Below are positions 1 to 7,189 of a stretch of 12,149 nucleotides of DNA, piece after piece. The notes beneath the pieces are model-generated. The model was not told the DNA's origin. It did not search any database and saw nothing but the letters and a program-made list of their open reading frames with translations. Source of the DNA: Candidatus Omnitrophota bacterium (GTDB lineage Bacteria > Omnitrophota > Gorgyraeia > 2-01-FULL-45-10); the NCBI GenBank assembly GCA_030691985.1, contig JAUYDB010000152.1, positions 1-12,149 of the forward strand. Direction: 5' to 3'. Position 1 is the first letter of the stretch; every line of letters starts with the position of its first letter. Position numbers and translations under genes: made by a program.

Positions 1-1
1 C

Positions 2-1261
2 AGCAATACCCGGATAAAGTATTTATTCAATTCTATCTACAATCCGAAGACAGAGAAGGGATTATTGGCTAAATTCAAACGCGCCAAACCCCAGACAGAC
101 ATAATCCAGCGGTGTTTGAAAGAAGCGCAGGCAGCCGCCGATCGATTTTTTGATGCGATGGCGGAAAAATTCGGAAATATTAATGATATAAAGAGAATAA
201 AGACGAAAACAATCGTTTGCAATTATCTCAACGAGCCTGTCAAGGGCTTATCCGAGGCGTTGAAAGGCCTCATGGATTACGTGAACAAAGAAGAAGACGA
301 GATTCTGGTGAAGGCTTATGCCAGAAGATGCGATAATCTGAAAACGAGCCTCTCTTTTATCTTGAACCTTAAGAAGGAGAATTATGTCTACTGGGTTGAA
401 GTGGCGGCGCGGCGGCGCGGTATAAGATACTCGCTTTTTGCGAGCCCGATAGAAATTGCCGAAGAACTGGATAAGCGGTTATTCGGCGTTATAAAACCCG
501 TTGTGCTTACGTCGGCGACGCTGTCGACAAATAACGATTTCACTTTTTTAGAGAAGCGCCTCGGCGTAAAGGATTGCGCAAGAAGCCTGCTCGGCTCGCC
601 TTTCAATTACAAAGAAAATGTTCTCTTGTATCTGCCGAAGAAGATAGCGGACCCTAACGACGACTTCAACGCTTTTCAGAGGCAGGCCGCAGGGCACATC
701 AAAGAGATAATAGATATTTTGAGGGGGAGGACGTTTATCTTATTTACTAATTACAGGATGCTGAACTTCATAAACGATGAGTTAAGGTCAAGTTATGAAG
801 ATGTTAACTTTTTAAGGCAGGGGGACAAACCCCGCTACGAACTTCTTGATGAATTTAAAAAGAACCCCGGCTCTGTCTTATTAGGGACCAACACTTTTTG
901 GCAGGGGGTGGATATTCCCGGCAGGGCTTTGGAGTGCGTGATAATAACAAAGCTGCCTTTCTCGGTTCCCGACGATCCGATTACAGAAGCGAGGATGGAG
1001 CTTATAGAGTCGCGGGACGGGAATCCCTTCGTGGAATACCAGGTCCCGCAGGCAATAATGATGTTTAAGCAGGGCTTCGGCAGGCTGATACGGACAAAGA
1101 CAGACAGGGGCATGGTGGCGGTTTTAGACCCCCGGATTACGACAAGACATTACGGCAAGTCCTTTCTTGCCGCCCTGCCGGAATGTAAGCGCACGCACGA
1201 CATCGATGCGGTAAAGAGCTTCTTCAAAAATTCTCCTCTTTTTCCTGATAGTGTGGTATAA
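2..1261 (+). CDS. dinG: DinG/XPD-type superfamily 2 DNA helicase, C-terminal part (5' end outside the window)
   Basis: ATP-dependent 5'-3' DNA helicase of the DinG/XPD family, expected to act in the cytoplasm on DNA during repair or on R-loops and forked substrates. The frame is open from the first complete codon at position 2, so the TTG at 65 is not a real start and the gene begins upstream. Visible signatures, all from the second RecA-like domain: a VVLTSATL motif near nt 494-517, GTNTFWQGVDIPG (nt 884-922; helicase motif V region) and QGFGRLIR (nt 1070-1093; motif VI with the arginine finger). Walker A, DEAH box and the FeS-cysteine region would lie in the missing N-terminal half. The preceding segment (nt 65-500) matches the linker region of bacterial DinG. 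The TAA stop (1259-1261) overlaps the -10 box of the next gene. Family call is firm; the exact paralogue is not. Confidence 0.9.
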   Translation, partial: SNTRIKYLFNSIYNPKTEKGLLAKFKRAKPQTDIIQRCLKEAQAAADRFFDAMAEKFGNINDIKRIKTKTIVCNYLNEPVKGLSEALKGLMDYVNKEEDEILVKAYARRCDNLKTSLSFILNLKKENYVYWVEVAARRRGIRYSLFASPIEIAEELDKRLFGVIKPVVLTSATLSTNNDFTFLEKRLGVKDCARSLLGSPFNYKENVLLYLPKKIADPNDDFNAFQRQAAGHIKEIIDILRGRTFILFTNYRMLNFINDELRSSYEDVNFLRQGDKPRYELLDEFKKNPGSVLLGTNTFWQGVDIPGRALECVIITKLPFSVPDDPITEARMELIESRDGNPFVEYQVPQAIMMFKQGFGRLIRTKTDRGMVAVLDPRITTRHYGKSFLAALPECKRTHDIDAVKSFFKNSPLFPDSVV

Positions 1262-1268
1262 TCACACT
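1250..1268 (+). promoter_or_regulatory. Extended -10 promoter inside a small palindrome, overlapping the dinG-like stop codon
   Basis: TATAAT lies at 1257-1262 and is preceded by TGG, giving an extended -10 element TGn-TATAAT. No good -35 hexamer is visible 16-18 nt upstream, as expected for extended -10 promoters. The box is flanked by perfect 6-bp inverted arms, AGTGTG (1250-1255) and CACACT (1263-1268). Transcription would start about 1269, the preferred GTG start of the next gene, so the mRNA could be leaderless. The operator-like palindrome is seen directly; its use by a regulator is inference. Confidence 0.6.
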
Positions 1269-3407
1269 GTGAATTCGAAAAAAACGCTTGTTTCTGTGAT
1301 GATAATTGCGGCTGCGCTAATTTTTGCAGCCGTGTCCGCCGAAGCGGAAAAAATTTACACATACTATCCAAACGGCAGATTGCAATCCGTCACCCTCACG
1401 CCTCCGGACGGGCCTGACCAATACGGCAACGTCTACTACTATTACCAGAATGAAGACTGGAAGGGCCAGGGTTATGGCCGGGTATCCAAGATAATACGCC
1501 AGGCCCCGCTGAACGGAGAGCTGTCTTACACCCTCACTTACTATAGCGATAAACTCGGCTACCTTTATGTAAAGAAGGCGTACTCGGATTCGAACTGGCG
1601 TATCCTGGCGGTTGCATATACCTATTATAACTATGCCTCCAGCAATCTGGAATCCAAAATGCTTGAGTCGCCGGATTCTTCCGGGAATATAAAGTATGAA
1701 TATATCAATGAGGACTTCCAGGGGCGCGGCTACGGCAGGCTCTCGAAAATAGTGCGCGCTGACGGCTCATACGAACTATTCGTCGACTATTGGCCCGGCG
1801 CCGAGACTGTGCGGGTCAAAGAGACATACAGCGCCGGCGGCCTTTTTCTGGAGAGGATCGAAGACCTCGGAGGGGGCTTATACAGGAGGATGGTGAATGA
1901 GGCAGCCGGCTATCATGTTTATACCTATGACAGCCGGGGCACGATCGCGGAAAATGACCCCGTATGGGGGATGAAGCTCTTTTTTTACGACGACAACGGT
2001 ATCTTCACGAGCTATGCAAGAATGTACACGACGCCCGACAATGTGAGGATCAAAGAGGAATACGACTCGCGGTACAGGCTTGTCAGTAAATACGAGATGG
2101 ACAGGCCTTTCTTCTCGGGCGTAAACCTGCCGTGGCTTGATTACGGCAAAGACATCGGCATAGCGCGTTTTGACAATATTGCCCACGGTTTCAGCACGAA
2201 GGTCTCGGAGCTTGACGCGCGGATGAGGGAGCTTGCCGGAAGTGTCACACGCGTTTTTCTCCTGAATGACCTGCGCAGCGGCATAACGCTCGACGCGCTC
2301 GGCGATATCATCGGTTTCGATGATCAGGCGGTCAGGGACCTGAAGGCGCTTCTCGACGCCTCCGAGGCGAACGGCGTGAAGGTCATATTGACGCTCTTCG
2401 ATTACCTGCTCGCCGACGGTATTTCGTCCGCGACATATTGGAACGGATTTGAATATGTTACGGAGCCGCTCGGTGAGTATCCGCAGTTCATAACCGACGC
2501 CGCAAAGCGGGCGCAGCTCGTCAGCGCGGTGAGGGATCTATTCACGAGGGCCGGGCTCAATGATTACAGGTCTGTCGTCGGCTTCGACATCATGAATGAA
2601 CCCGAGTGGGCGCATGACTGGGGCGGGGTATCGTATGATGATCTGCGAAGCTTTGTGTATGATTTTCGCGACATGCTCCACGCCGATTTCGCCGGCCGTT
2701 TCGTCACGCTCGGCTCTAAAGACAGATCCGCGCTCACCGCGAACTGGGGCTCGGGGCTTGACCTATACCAGTTTCACCACTATGACTGGATGAGCTATTA
2801 TGGCATGCCTCTCGATTATCCGGACTCGGGCCTTGGCCTCGACCGCGCGATATTCGCGGGCGAGCTGGAGCCGACCCTTTTTACGTACAAACTGGGCACT
2901 CTTTATGAGAACGGTTATGCGGGAGGGCTCTTCTGGCAGGATACAGGCTACTACAATATATCAAACGGGAATTTAAAAACACTTCTTAATTGGTTCGTCG
3001 GTACGACCTATGAATACTACAGTTCCGGAATGCTGAAATCGAAGTCTCTCTCCTTCGCAGACGTGTACGGCAACATAAGATATGAATATATTGATGAGAA
3101 TTACCTGGGCAGGACCTACGCCAGGCTTTCGAGGATTGTGAAGGCCGACTATTTGTATGAGATCTTCGTCGAGTACTGGGGCCAGACCGAGCAGGTGAAG
3201 ACTAAAGAGCTCTATGATGCCTCAGGCATTCTCGTCGGCAGGTATAACTATGACCAATATGGAAATTACATACCGCGGCCTTACGGCGTAGACGCCGGCT
3301 ATTTTGTTTCGAGGCAGGCCGCCGTAGACATTTTCGTGCAGGGTGTAAGCTATAATGTTCATGGCCAGCCCGCAGGCTATGGGGAATCGGGGGACATAGG
3401 GAAATAG
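1269..3407 (+). CDS. Secreted clan GH-A glycoside hydrolase embedded between YD/RHS-like repeats
   Basis: Predicted exported protein of 712 residues from GTG 1269. A signal peptide is clear: basic n-region NSKK, hydrophobic core, AEA cleavage site near residue 25. GTG 1251 (718 aa) is an alternative, but 1269 gives a cleaner signal peptide and matches the promoter. Neither start has a ribosome binding site. Residues about 31-105, 117-190 and 581-654 are three copies of a ~70-aa Tyr-rich unit with core pattern GNxxYEYxxE, then GxxYxRLSxIV and a following YW. Between the second and third copies, about 282-575, is a TIM-barrel hydrolase: GVNLPWLDYG at the barrel entry, FDIMNEP with likely acid/base Glu444, YQFHHYDW, and FAGELEP with likely nucleophile Glu532. 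This fits clan GH-A (GH5-like); substrate is unknown, with a beta-mannan or beta-glucan as a guess. The last residues (about GESGDIGK) are encoded by the GGGGAC repeat that follows, so the C-terminus looks altered. Confidence 0.8.
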   Translation: MNSKKTLVSVMIIAAALIFAAVSAEAEKIYTYYPNGRLQSVTLTPPDGPDQYGNVYYYYQNEDWKGQGYGRVSKIIRQAPLNGELSYTLTYYSDKLGYLYVKKAYSDSNWRILAVAYTYYNYASSNLESKMLESPDSSGNIKYEYINEDFQGRGYGRLSKIVRADGSYELFVDYWPGAETVRVKETYSAGGLFLERIEDLGGGLYRRMVNEAAGYHVYTYDSRGTIAENDPVWGMKLFFYDDNGIFTSYARMYTTPDNVRIKEEYDSRYRLVSKYEMDRPFFSGVNLPWLDYGKDIGIARFDNIAHGFSTKVSELDARMRELAGSVTRVFLLNDLRSGITLDALGDIIGFDDQAVRDLKALLDASEANGVKVILTLFDYLLADGISSATYWNGFEYVTEPLGEYPQFITDAAKRAQLVSAVRDLFTRAGLNDYRSVVGFDIMNEPEWAHDWGGVSYDDLRSFVYDFRDMLHADFAGRFVTLGSKDRSALTANWGSGLDLYQFHHYDWMSYYGMPLDYPDSGLGLDRAIFAGELEPTLFTYKLGTLYENGYAGGLFWQDTGYYNISNGNLKTLLNWFVGTTYEYYSSGMLKSKSLSFADVYGNIRYEYIDENYLGRTYARLSRIVKADYLYEIFVEYWGQTEQVKTKELYDASGILVGRYNYDQYGNYIPRPYGVDAGYFVSRQAAVDIFVQGVSYNVHGQPAGYGESGDIGK

Positions 3408-3500
3408 GGGGACACAACAAAAAAGGGGACAGGCATGTTTCTCTATTCTTTTTACTATTGGAAAAACATGCCTGTCCCCTTTTTTGTGCCTGTCCCATTT
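3389..3500. repeat. GGGGAC-type REP-like palindromic repeat cluster
   Basis: GGGGGAC occurs at 3389-3395 and 3407-3413, GGGGACAGGC at 3425-3434, and the inverse GCCTGTCCC at 3470-3478 and 3488-3496. The core is a perfect inverted repeat with 24-bp arms (3417-3440 and 3464-3487) around a 23-nt loop. Short GGGGACAGGC palindromes of this look are recurrent in many environmental bacterial genomes and are often linked to REP-associated tyrosine transposases (general knowledge; no such transposase is in the window). The left end overlaps the 3' end of the glycosidase gene. Confidence 0.7.
3417..3487. terminator. Probable bidirectional intrinsic terminator formed by the palindrome
   Basis: The 24-bp perfect hairpin has a G/C-rich stem block flanked by A6 on the left (3419-3424) and T6 on the right (3480-3485), so both strands show stem plus U-tract. 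It lies directly after the glycosidase stop codon and before the archease gene, a sensible position for termination. The loop (3441-3463) is longer than usual. The terminator role is inferred from structure only. Confidence 0.5.
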
Positions 3501-3501
3501 T

Positions 3502-3531
3502 TTGTTGTTGTATGCCATAAATTTATATGAT
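3502..3531 (+). promoter_or_regulatory. Possible sigma70-type promoter for the archease gene
   Basis: TTGTTG (3502-3507) and TATGAT (3526-3531) are 18 nt apart, and transcription from them would start only a few nt before the ATG at 3546. No clear Shine-Dalgarno sequence stands before that ATG. The pair is plausible but weakly matched, and the TTGTTG is the edge of the repeat tail, so this remains tentative. Confidence 0.3.
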
Positions 3532-3545
3532 AAGATTTTGGTTAA

Positions 3546-3962
3546 ATGAAGCGCTACGAGCAGTTTCCCCATACGGCGGATATAGGCGTCCGCGTCTACG
3601 GCAGAGACTTAAAAGAGCTGTTTGAGAATGCCGCCTTTGCCATGTTCGATATAATAGCGGATTTGGAAGGGCTCAAGAGCGACGTCGAATACAATATCGA
3701 CCTTCGCGCCCCCGCCCGCGAAGAGCTTCTGGTCGCATGGCTCGACGAACTCCTTTACAATTTTTACACAAAATCAATCATATTCTCCAGGTTCGACATA
3801 CAGGAATTGACGGATACCGGCATAAAGGCCAGGGTCTCAGGCAGGCCTATCGGCGCTAACAGAAACCGCCTGAAGACCGAGATAAAGGCGGCCACTTACT
3901 CTGATTTAAAGATCAGGGAGACCGACGAGGGTTTTCAGGTGGAAATAATATTTGACGTTTAA
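3546..3962 (+). CDS. Archease (RtcB activating protein)
   Basis: Small (138 aa) cytoplasmic protein of the archease family, the cofactor that speeds guanylylation and multiple turnover of the RNA ligase RtcB. The family signature is plain: HTADIGVRVYG near the N-terminus (residues 9-19, with Asp12 as the conserved metal-binding acid), and a C-terminal block KAATYSDLKI followed by FQVEIIFDV, with the family's conserved acid close to the end. Length equals the usual ~140 aa. The next gene, 121 nt downstream on the same strand, is RtcB, the expected partner; a hairpin repeat separates them, so co-transcription is likely but not certain. ATG at 3546 is the only sensible start, since the conserved HTADIG lies 8 residues in. 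High certainty on family; RNA substrate in this organism unknown. Confidence 0.93.
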   Translation: MKRYEQFPHTADIGVRVYGRDLKELFENAAFAMFDIIADLEGLKSDVEYNIDLRAPAREELLVAWLDELLYNFYTKSIIFSRFDIQELTDTGIKARVSGRPIGANRNRLKTEIKAATYSDLKIRETDEGFQVEIIFDV

Positions 3963-3998
3963 CTCCATACATGTCCAGATTAGCGTTTGATCCTCGAA

Positions 3999-4036
3999 CC
4001 CTCTCCCCCTTTGGGGGAGAGGGCAGGGTGAGGGGG
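3999..4036. repeat. CCCTCTCCCCC hairpin repeat between archease and rtcB
   Basis: Perfect 11-bp inverted arms (3999-4009 and 4013-4023) around a TTT loop, followed by CAGGGTGAGGGGG (4024-4036), a partial echo of the right arm. This has the look of a widespread bacterial palindromic repeat. There is no T-tract, so it is a poor intrinsic terminator; it may act as an mRNA-stability or read-through-damping hairpin between archease and rtcB. The rest of the 3963-4083 gap shows no convincing promoter or Shine-Dalgarno sequence. Confidence 0.65.
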
Positions 4037-4083
4037 CGCTTATGCGATTTTGGACAGCAATGATTTAACCCGCTGACTAACAT

Positions 4084-7062
4084 ATGACCATCTGGCAGGG
4101 AGTTTTAGAAAAGATCGACGAATACAAGTGGCGCATCCCCAAAAGCTATAAGCCGGGCATGCGCGTCGACGGAGTGATCTACGCTGACGATAAGATGATC
4201 GCGGATATCCGCTCGGACAAGGCGCCCGAGCAGGTCGCGAACGTCGCGTTCCTGCCGGGCATCGTCAAACATTCGCTAGCCATGCCGGACATCCACTGGG
4301 GGTACGGTTTCTGTTTGACAAAAGACGCCGAGATCCTGACAAATTTCGGTTTCTATAAGAGGATCTCGGATTTTGAGAAAGACTGGCGTATTCAAAAGCT
4401 CCTGACTTTTGACTCGCAGGCGCAAAAGATGACACCGACATCGATCGTCAGATTTTTGAAATTAGAACCGAAACCCATATATCGCGTAACAACCAAGACG
4501 GGTTATGAAATAAAGGCCACCGGCGACCATCCCTTGCTTACACCTTCAGGGATGAGAAGCGTTAAAGAGTTGGCACGCAAGGCAAAGATAGCCGTATTAC
4601 CTTTTAAAGGAGTGCCATATGAAGAGCCTTCCCACGAAGTGGTTGTTTCCGAAGACGATATAAAAAAGACGCTGGTGGAATTAGGCAGGATGCCCGATAC
4701 GCCAAAATTCGATATTGTAATTCGGAAATTAAAAGAACGCAATCTCCTGACTCTCTCTTATGCGCATCCCGCCCTGCCCTTCATACTGAAAATAATGGGA
4801 TTTGTTTTCGGCGACGGCTCGATGAATTTCATAGGCAAAAGGGGAGATGGGATTGTGCATTTTGCGGGGAAGTTCCAGGATTTAGTGGAGGCGAGGCAGG
4901 ACCTTGAAAAGATCGGTTATACCGCGAGCCCCATACATATCCGAAGAGTAAAAAACTCCCGGGGAAAAAACAAATATTATACTTCATGTTCGTTTGTCGT
5001 TAATGCCGCCAGCCTGGTAGTTCTTTTGGAAAGCATGGGAGTTCCGCGGGGCAAAAAAGTGACACAACCCTATAGAATTCCCGCATGGATAATGAAGGGG
5101 CCTCTTTGGCAGAAACGTCTTTTCCTCGCGGCGCTATTTGGATGCGAATTAAGGATCCCTCATAGAAGACTAAGGCGAAGAGGTTATTTTAACGCTCCGG
5201 CTTTTCCTATGGCTAAGAGCGAAAAATTGCTGGAAAACGGAAAAGATTTTCTAAGGGACATGGAAAGCCTTTTATTGGAATTCGGGGTTAAGACTCTTTA
5301 TATTGACAAAAGGAAAAGGCATATAAGCACAAAAGGAATAGTTACCTGGGCATTGGAGCTTATCATATCGCCAAAACCCCAAAATCTTTTTAATCTATGG
5401 AGCAAAATAGGTTTTGAATATAATTTCGAGAGGTCTTTCGTAGCCGGTGCAGCCGTAAATTACCTTAAACTGAAATTGAAAATACTGCGGGAGAAGGAAG
5501 ACGCGATAAAGACGCTTATACCGGGGCTTTTACGGAAAAGGTTGAGTTACGAAAAAATTGCCTCTCAATTGGCCGGCAATCCAATAACCAGGAGATTTGT
5601 TATCGACGTTTGCTGGAAATTGAACAAAGGCAAGAGCGTGATACCCAGGATTCCCTCGACCTTTCCTCTCTTTGAGGATTATTTAAAAGAAGCGGCAAAT
5701 GGTCTCGGCCGCAGCGGAGTGATTTGGGACGATGTCGAAAAGATCGAGGAGTTATCGCGTAAGGAGAGTGTATATGATTTCACTGTTTCGCACCCGGACC
5801 ATAACTTCGTGGCAAATAATTTTATTGTATCAAACTGCATAGGCGGAGTGGCGGCTACGGACATAGACGAAGGTGGGGTCATTGCTCCTGGCGGAATCGG
5901 TTTTGACATAAATTGCGGCATACGGCTGGTTAAGACGAACCTTGCCGAGAAGGATGTTCAGCCGAAATTGAAAGACCTGGTCTACGCGCTTCATAACGAC
6001 ATCCCAGCCGGCGTCGGGTCGAAAGGTGATATCAGGATAAGCGGCGCCGATGAGCGCAAGCTTCTCGTCGAAGGCGCAAAGTGGGTCGTTGATCACGGCT
6101 ACGGACGTCCGGAGGACCTCGAGCATACCGAGGAGCGGGGCGCGATAAAAGGCGCCGAGCCCGATAAGGTATCGCCGCGCGCTTACGAGCGCGGCAAGAA
6201 TCAATCCGGCACGCTCGGCTCAGGCAACCACTTTCTCGAAGTCCAGATCGTCGAGGAGATTTACGATGAGGAGGCGGCAGATGTCTTCGGCCTGGAAAAG
6301 GGACAGGTAACCCTTATGATACATTCCGGTTCAAGAGGGTTGGGATATCAGGTTTGTGACGAGTATTCCAAAGATATGATCGGGTGCCTTTCAAAATATA
6401 AGATCGAAGTCCCCGACAGGCAGCTTGCCTGCGCTCCCGTGAAGTCCGAGGAGGGCCGGGCGTATCTCGGCGCCATGAAATGCGCCGCGAATTACGCCTG
6501 GGCGAACAGGCAGTGCCTGATGCATCTGGCGCGGCTCGTATTCGAAAAGGTATTTCAGATGGGGCCGAAAGACCTCGGCATGGATTTGATATATGACATC
6601 GCCCACAATATAGCGAAAATAGAGAAATATAATATAGGCGGACGCGAGCGGACTCTGTGCGTCCACAGAAAAGGCGCGACCCGCGCGTTTGGCCCGGGGC
6701 ACCCGGAGCTGCCGCCGGAGTATCAAAAGACAGGCCAGCCTGTGATTATCCCCGGCGACATGGGTAGAAACTCTTATCTTCTTGTCGGCACGAAGAAAGC
6801 TGAGGAGACATTTTATTCCGCCTGCCACGGCGCCGGCAGGCGCCTCTCGCGCACGGCGGCTGTGCGCGCCTGCCGCGGAAGATCTATCTCGCGCGAACTG
6901 GAAAATAAAGGTATAATAGTGAAGTCGAGCGGCCGCGAAACCCTTTCCGAAGAAGCGCCGGAAGCATATAAGGATGTCAACGAGGTTGTGAGCGTGGTAG
7001 AGGGCGCCGGCATATCGAAGCGCGTGTGCCGGATGCGGCCAATCGGCGTAATTAAAGGGTAG
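4084..7062 (+). CDS. rtcB: RNA-splicing ligase RtcB, interrupted by an intein
   Basis: RtcB joins RNA 2',3'-cyclic phosphate (or 3'-phosphate) ends to 5'-OH ends using GTP and Mn2+, in tRNA splicing or RNA repair. The 992-aa precursor contains a 508-aa intein at residues 77-584; the spliced product would be 484 aa, the normal RtcB length. N-extein 1-76 ends HWGYGF; C-extein begins CIGGVAATD. Catalytic features in precursor numbering: Asp608 and Cys611 in FDINCG, His716 in GSGNHF, His747 in HSGSRG, His841 in YDIAHN (metal ligands), the guanylylated His915 in SACHGAGR, and Lys991 at the C-terminus. After splicing these fall at 100, 103, 208, 239, 333, 407 and 483, close to the residues known from Pyrococcus RtcB. 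No strong Shine-Dalgarno precedes ATG 4084, but the protein starts as the family does. Upstream neighbour is archease. The last 28 nt of the gene are repeated just downstream. Confidence 0.95.
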   Translation: MTIWQGVLEKIDEYKWRIPKSYKPGMRVDGVIYADDKMIADIRSDKAPEQVANVAFLPGIVKHSLAMPDIHWGYGFCLTKDAEILTNFGFYKRISDFEKDWRIQKLLTFDSQAQKMTPTSIVRFLKLEPKPIYRVTTKTGYEIKATGDHPLLTPSGMRSVKELARKAKIAVLPFKGVPYEEPSHEVVVSEDDIKKTLVELGRMPDTPKFDIVIRKLKERNLLTLSYAHPALPFILKIMGFVFGDGSMNFIGKRGDGIVHFAGKFQDLVEARQDLEKIGYTASPIHIRRVKNSRGKNKYYTSCSFVVNAASLVVLLESMGVPRGKKVTQPYRIPAWIMKGPLWQKRLFLAALFGCELRIPHRRLRRRGYFNAPAFPMAKSEKLLENGKDFLRDMESLLLEFGVKTLYIDKRKRHISTKGIVTWALELIISPKPQNLFNLWSKIGFEYNFERSFVAGAAVNYLKLKLKILREKEDAIKTLIPGLLRKRLSYEKIASQLAGNPITRRFVIDVCWKLNKGKSVIPRIPSTFPLFEDYLKEAANGLGRSGVIWDDVEKIEELSRKESVYDFTVSHPDHNFVANNFIVSNCIGGVAATDIDEGGVIAPGGIGFDINCGIRLVKTNLAEKDVQPKLKDLVYALHNDIPAGVGSKGDIRISGADERKLLVEGAKWVVDHGYGRPEDLEHTEERGAIKGAEPDKVSPRAYERGKNQSGTLGSGNHFLEVQIVEEIYDEEAADVFGLEKGQVTLMIHSGSRGLGYQVCDEYSKDMIGCLSKYKIEVPDRQLACAPVKSEEGRAYLGAMKCAANYAWANRQCLMHLARLVFEKVFQMGPKDLGMDLIYDIAHNIAKIEKYNIGGRERTLCVHRKGATRAFGPGHPELPPEYQKTGQPVIIPGDMGRNSYLLVGTKKAEETFYSACHGAGRRLSRTAAVRACRGRSISRELENKGIIVKSSGRETLSEEAPEAYKDVNEVVSVVEGAGISKRVCRMRPIGVIKG
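4312..5835 (+). mobile_element. Intein with LAGLIDADG-type homing endonuclease domain in rtcB
   Basis: Protein intron of 508 aa. Block A begins at Cys77 (CLTKDAEIL); block B is KATGDHPLL (T146, H149). The endonuclease has two LAGLIDADG-like helices: ILKIMGFVFGDGS (Asp244) and KRLFLAALFGCELR, where the acid position is shifted to Glu355. Near residues 487-512 (LSYEKIASQLAG and on) a helix-turn-helix-like segment lies before the C-terminal splicing motifs. Blocks F and G read VYDFTVSHPDHNF and FIVSN, ending at Asn584 with Cys585 as the +1 nucleophile. All nucleophiles for class 1 splicing are present; the penultimate residue is Ser583 rather than the usual His. Base use looks richer in A+T than the exteins: a sampled 60 nt at 5401-5460 is 40% G+C versus 67% at 6121-6180 (two hand-counted samples only). 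Endonuclease activity is unproven. Confidence 0.93.
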
Positions 7063-7114
7063 TGAAGCCCTGAGCGAAGCCGAAGGGCGGCCAATCGGTG
7101 TAATTAAAGGGTAG
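7035..7114. repeat. 28-bp direct repeat of the rtcB 3' end flanking a GAGCGAAGCCGAAGGG unit
   Basis: The last 28 nt of rtcB (7035-7062, starting GCGGCCAATCGG) recur at 7087-7114 with one mismatch (C7048 against T7100). Between them lies a 24-nt spacer (7063-7086) containing CCTGAGCGAAGCCGAAGG, which resembles a common dispersed bacterial repeat. The arrangement is either a long target duplication around an inserted short repeat or a local tandem duplication of 52 nt. The intact copy keeps the rtcB stop codon, so the protein is unchanged. Confidence 0.8.
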
Positions 7115-7128
7115 AGTCGAAAACTCAG

Positions 7129-7177
7129 GTTCGTAGTTCGTAGTTCGTAGTCCGTAGTCCGTAGTTCGTAGTTTGTT
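7129..7177. repeat. Heptamer tandem array, unit GTTCGTA
   Basis: Seven consecutive 7-bp units: GTTCGTA three times, GTCCGTA twice, GTTCGTA once and a degenerate GTTTGTT. It lies in the 182-nt gap between rtcB and serS. Seven is not a multiple of three, and the array is outside any gene. Such heptamer arrays can vary in copy number by slippage. Confidence 0.85.
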
Positions 7178-7189
7178 TACCGTAAAAAT

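Noticed and set aside
65..67. TTG at 65 as the start of the helicase gene
   Set aside because: The frame is open from position 2 and the protein lacks the first helicase domain, so the gene starts outside the window.
2596..2793. Plus-strand 65-codon frame inside the glycosidase gene
   Set aside because: It overlaps the catalytic domain in another frame, with no ribosome binding site and no family resemblance.
6911..6917. TATAAT-like box in the 3' part of rtcB
   Set aside because: It lies within conserved coding sequence with no gene start just downstream, so it is likely chance.
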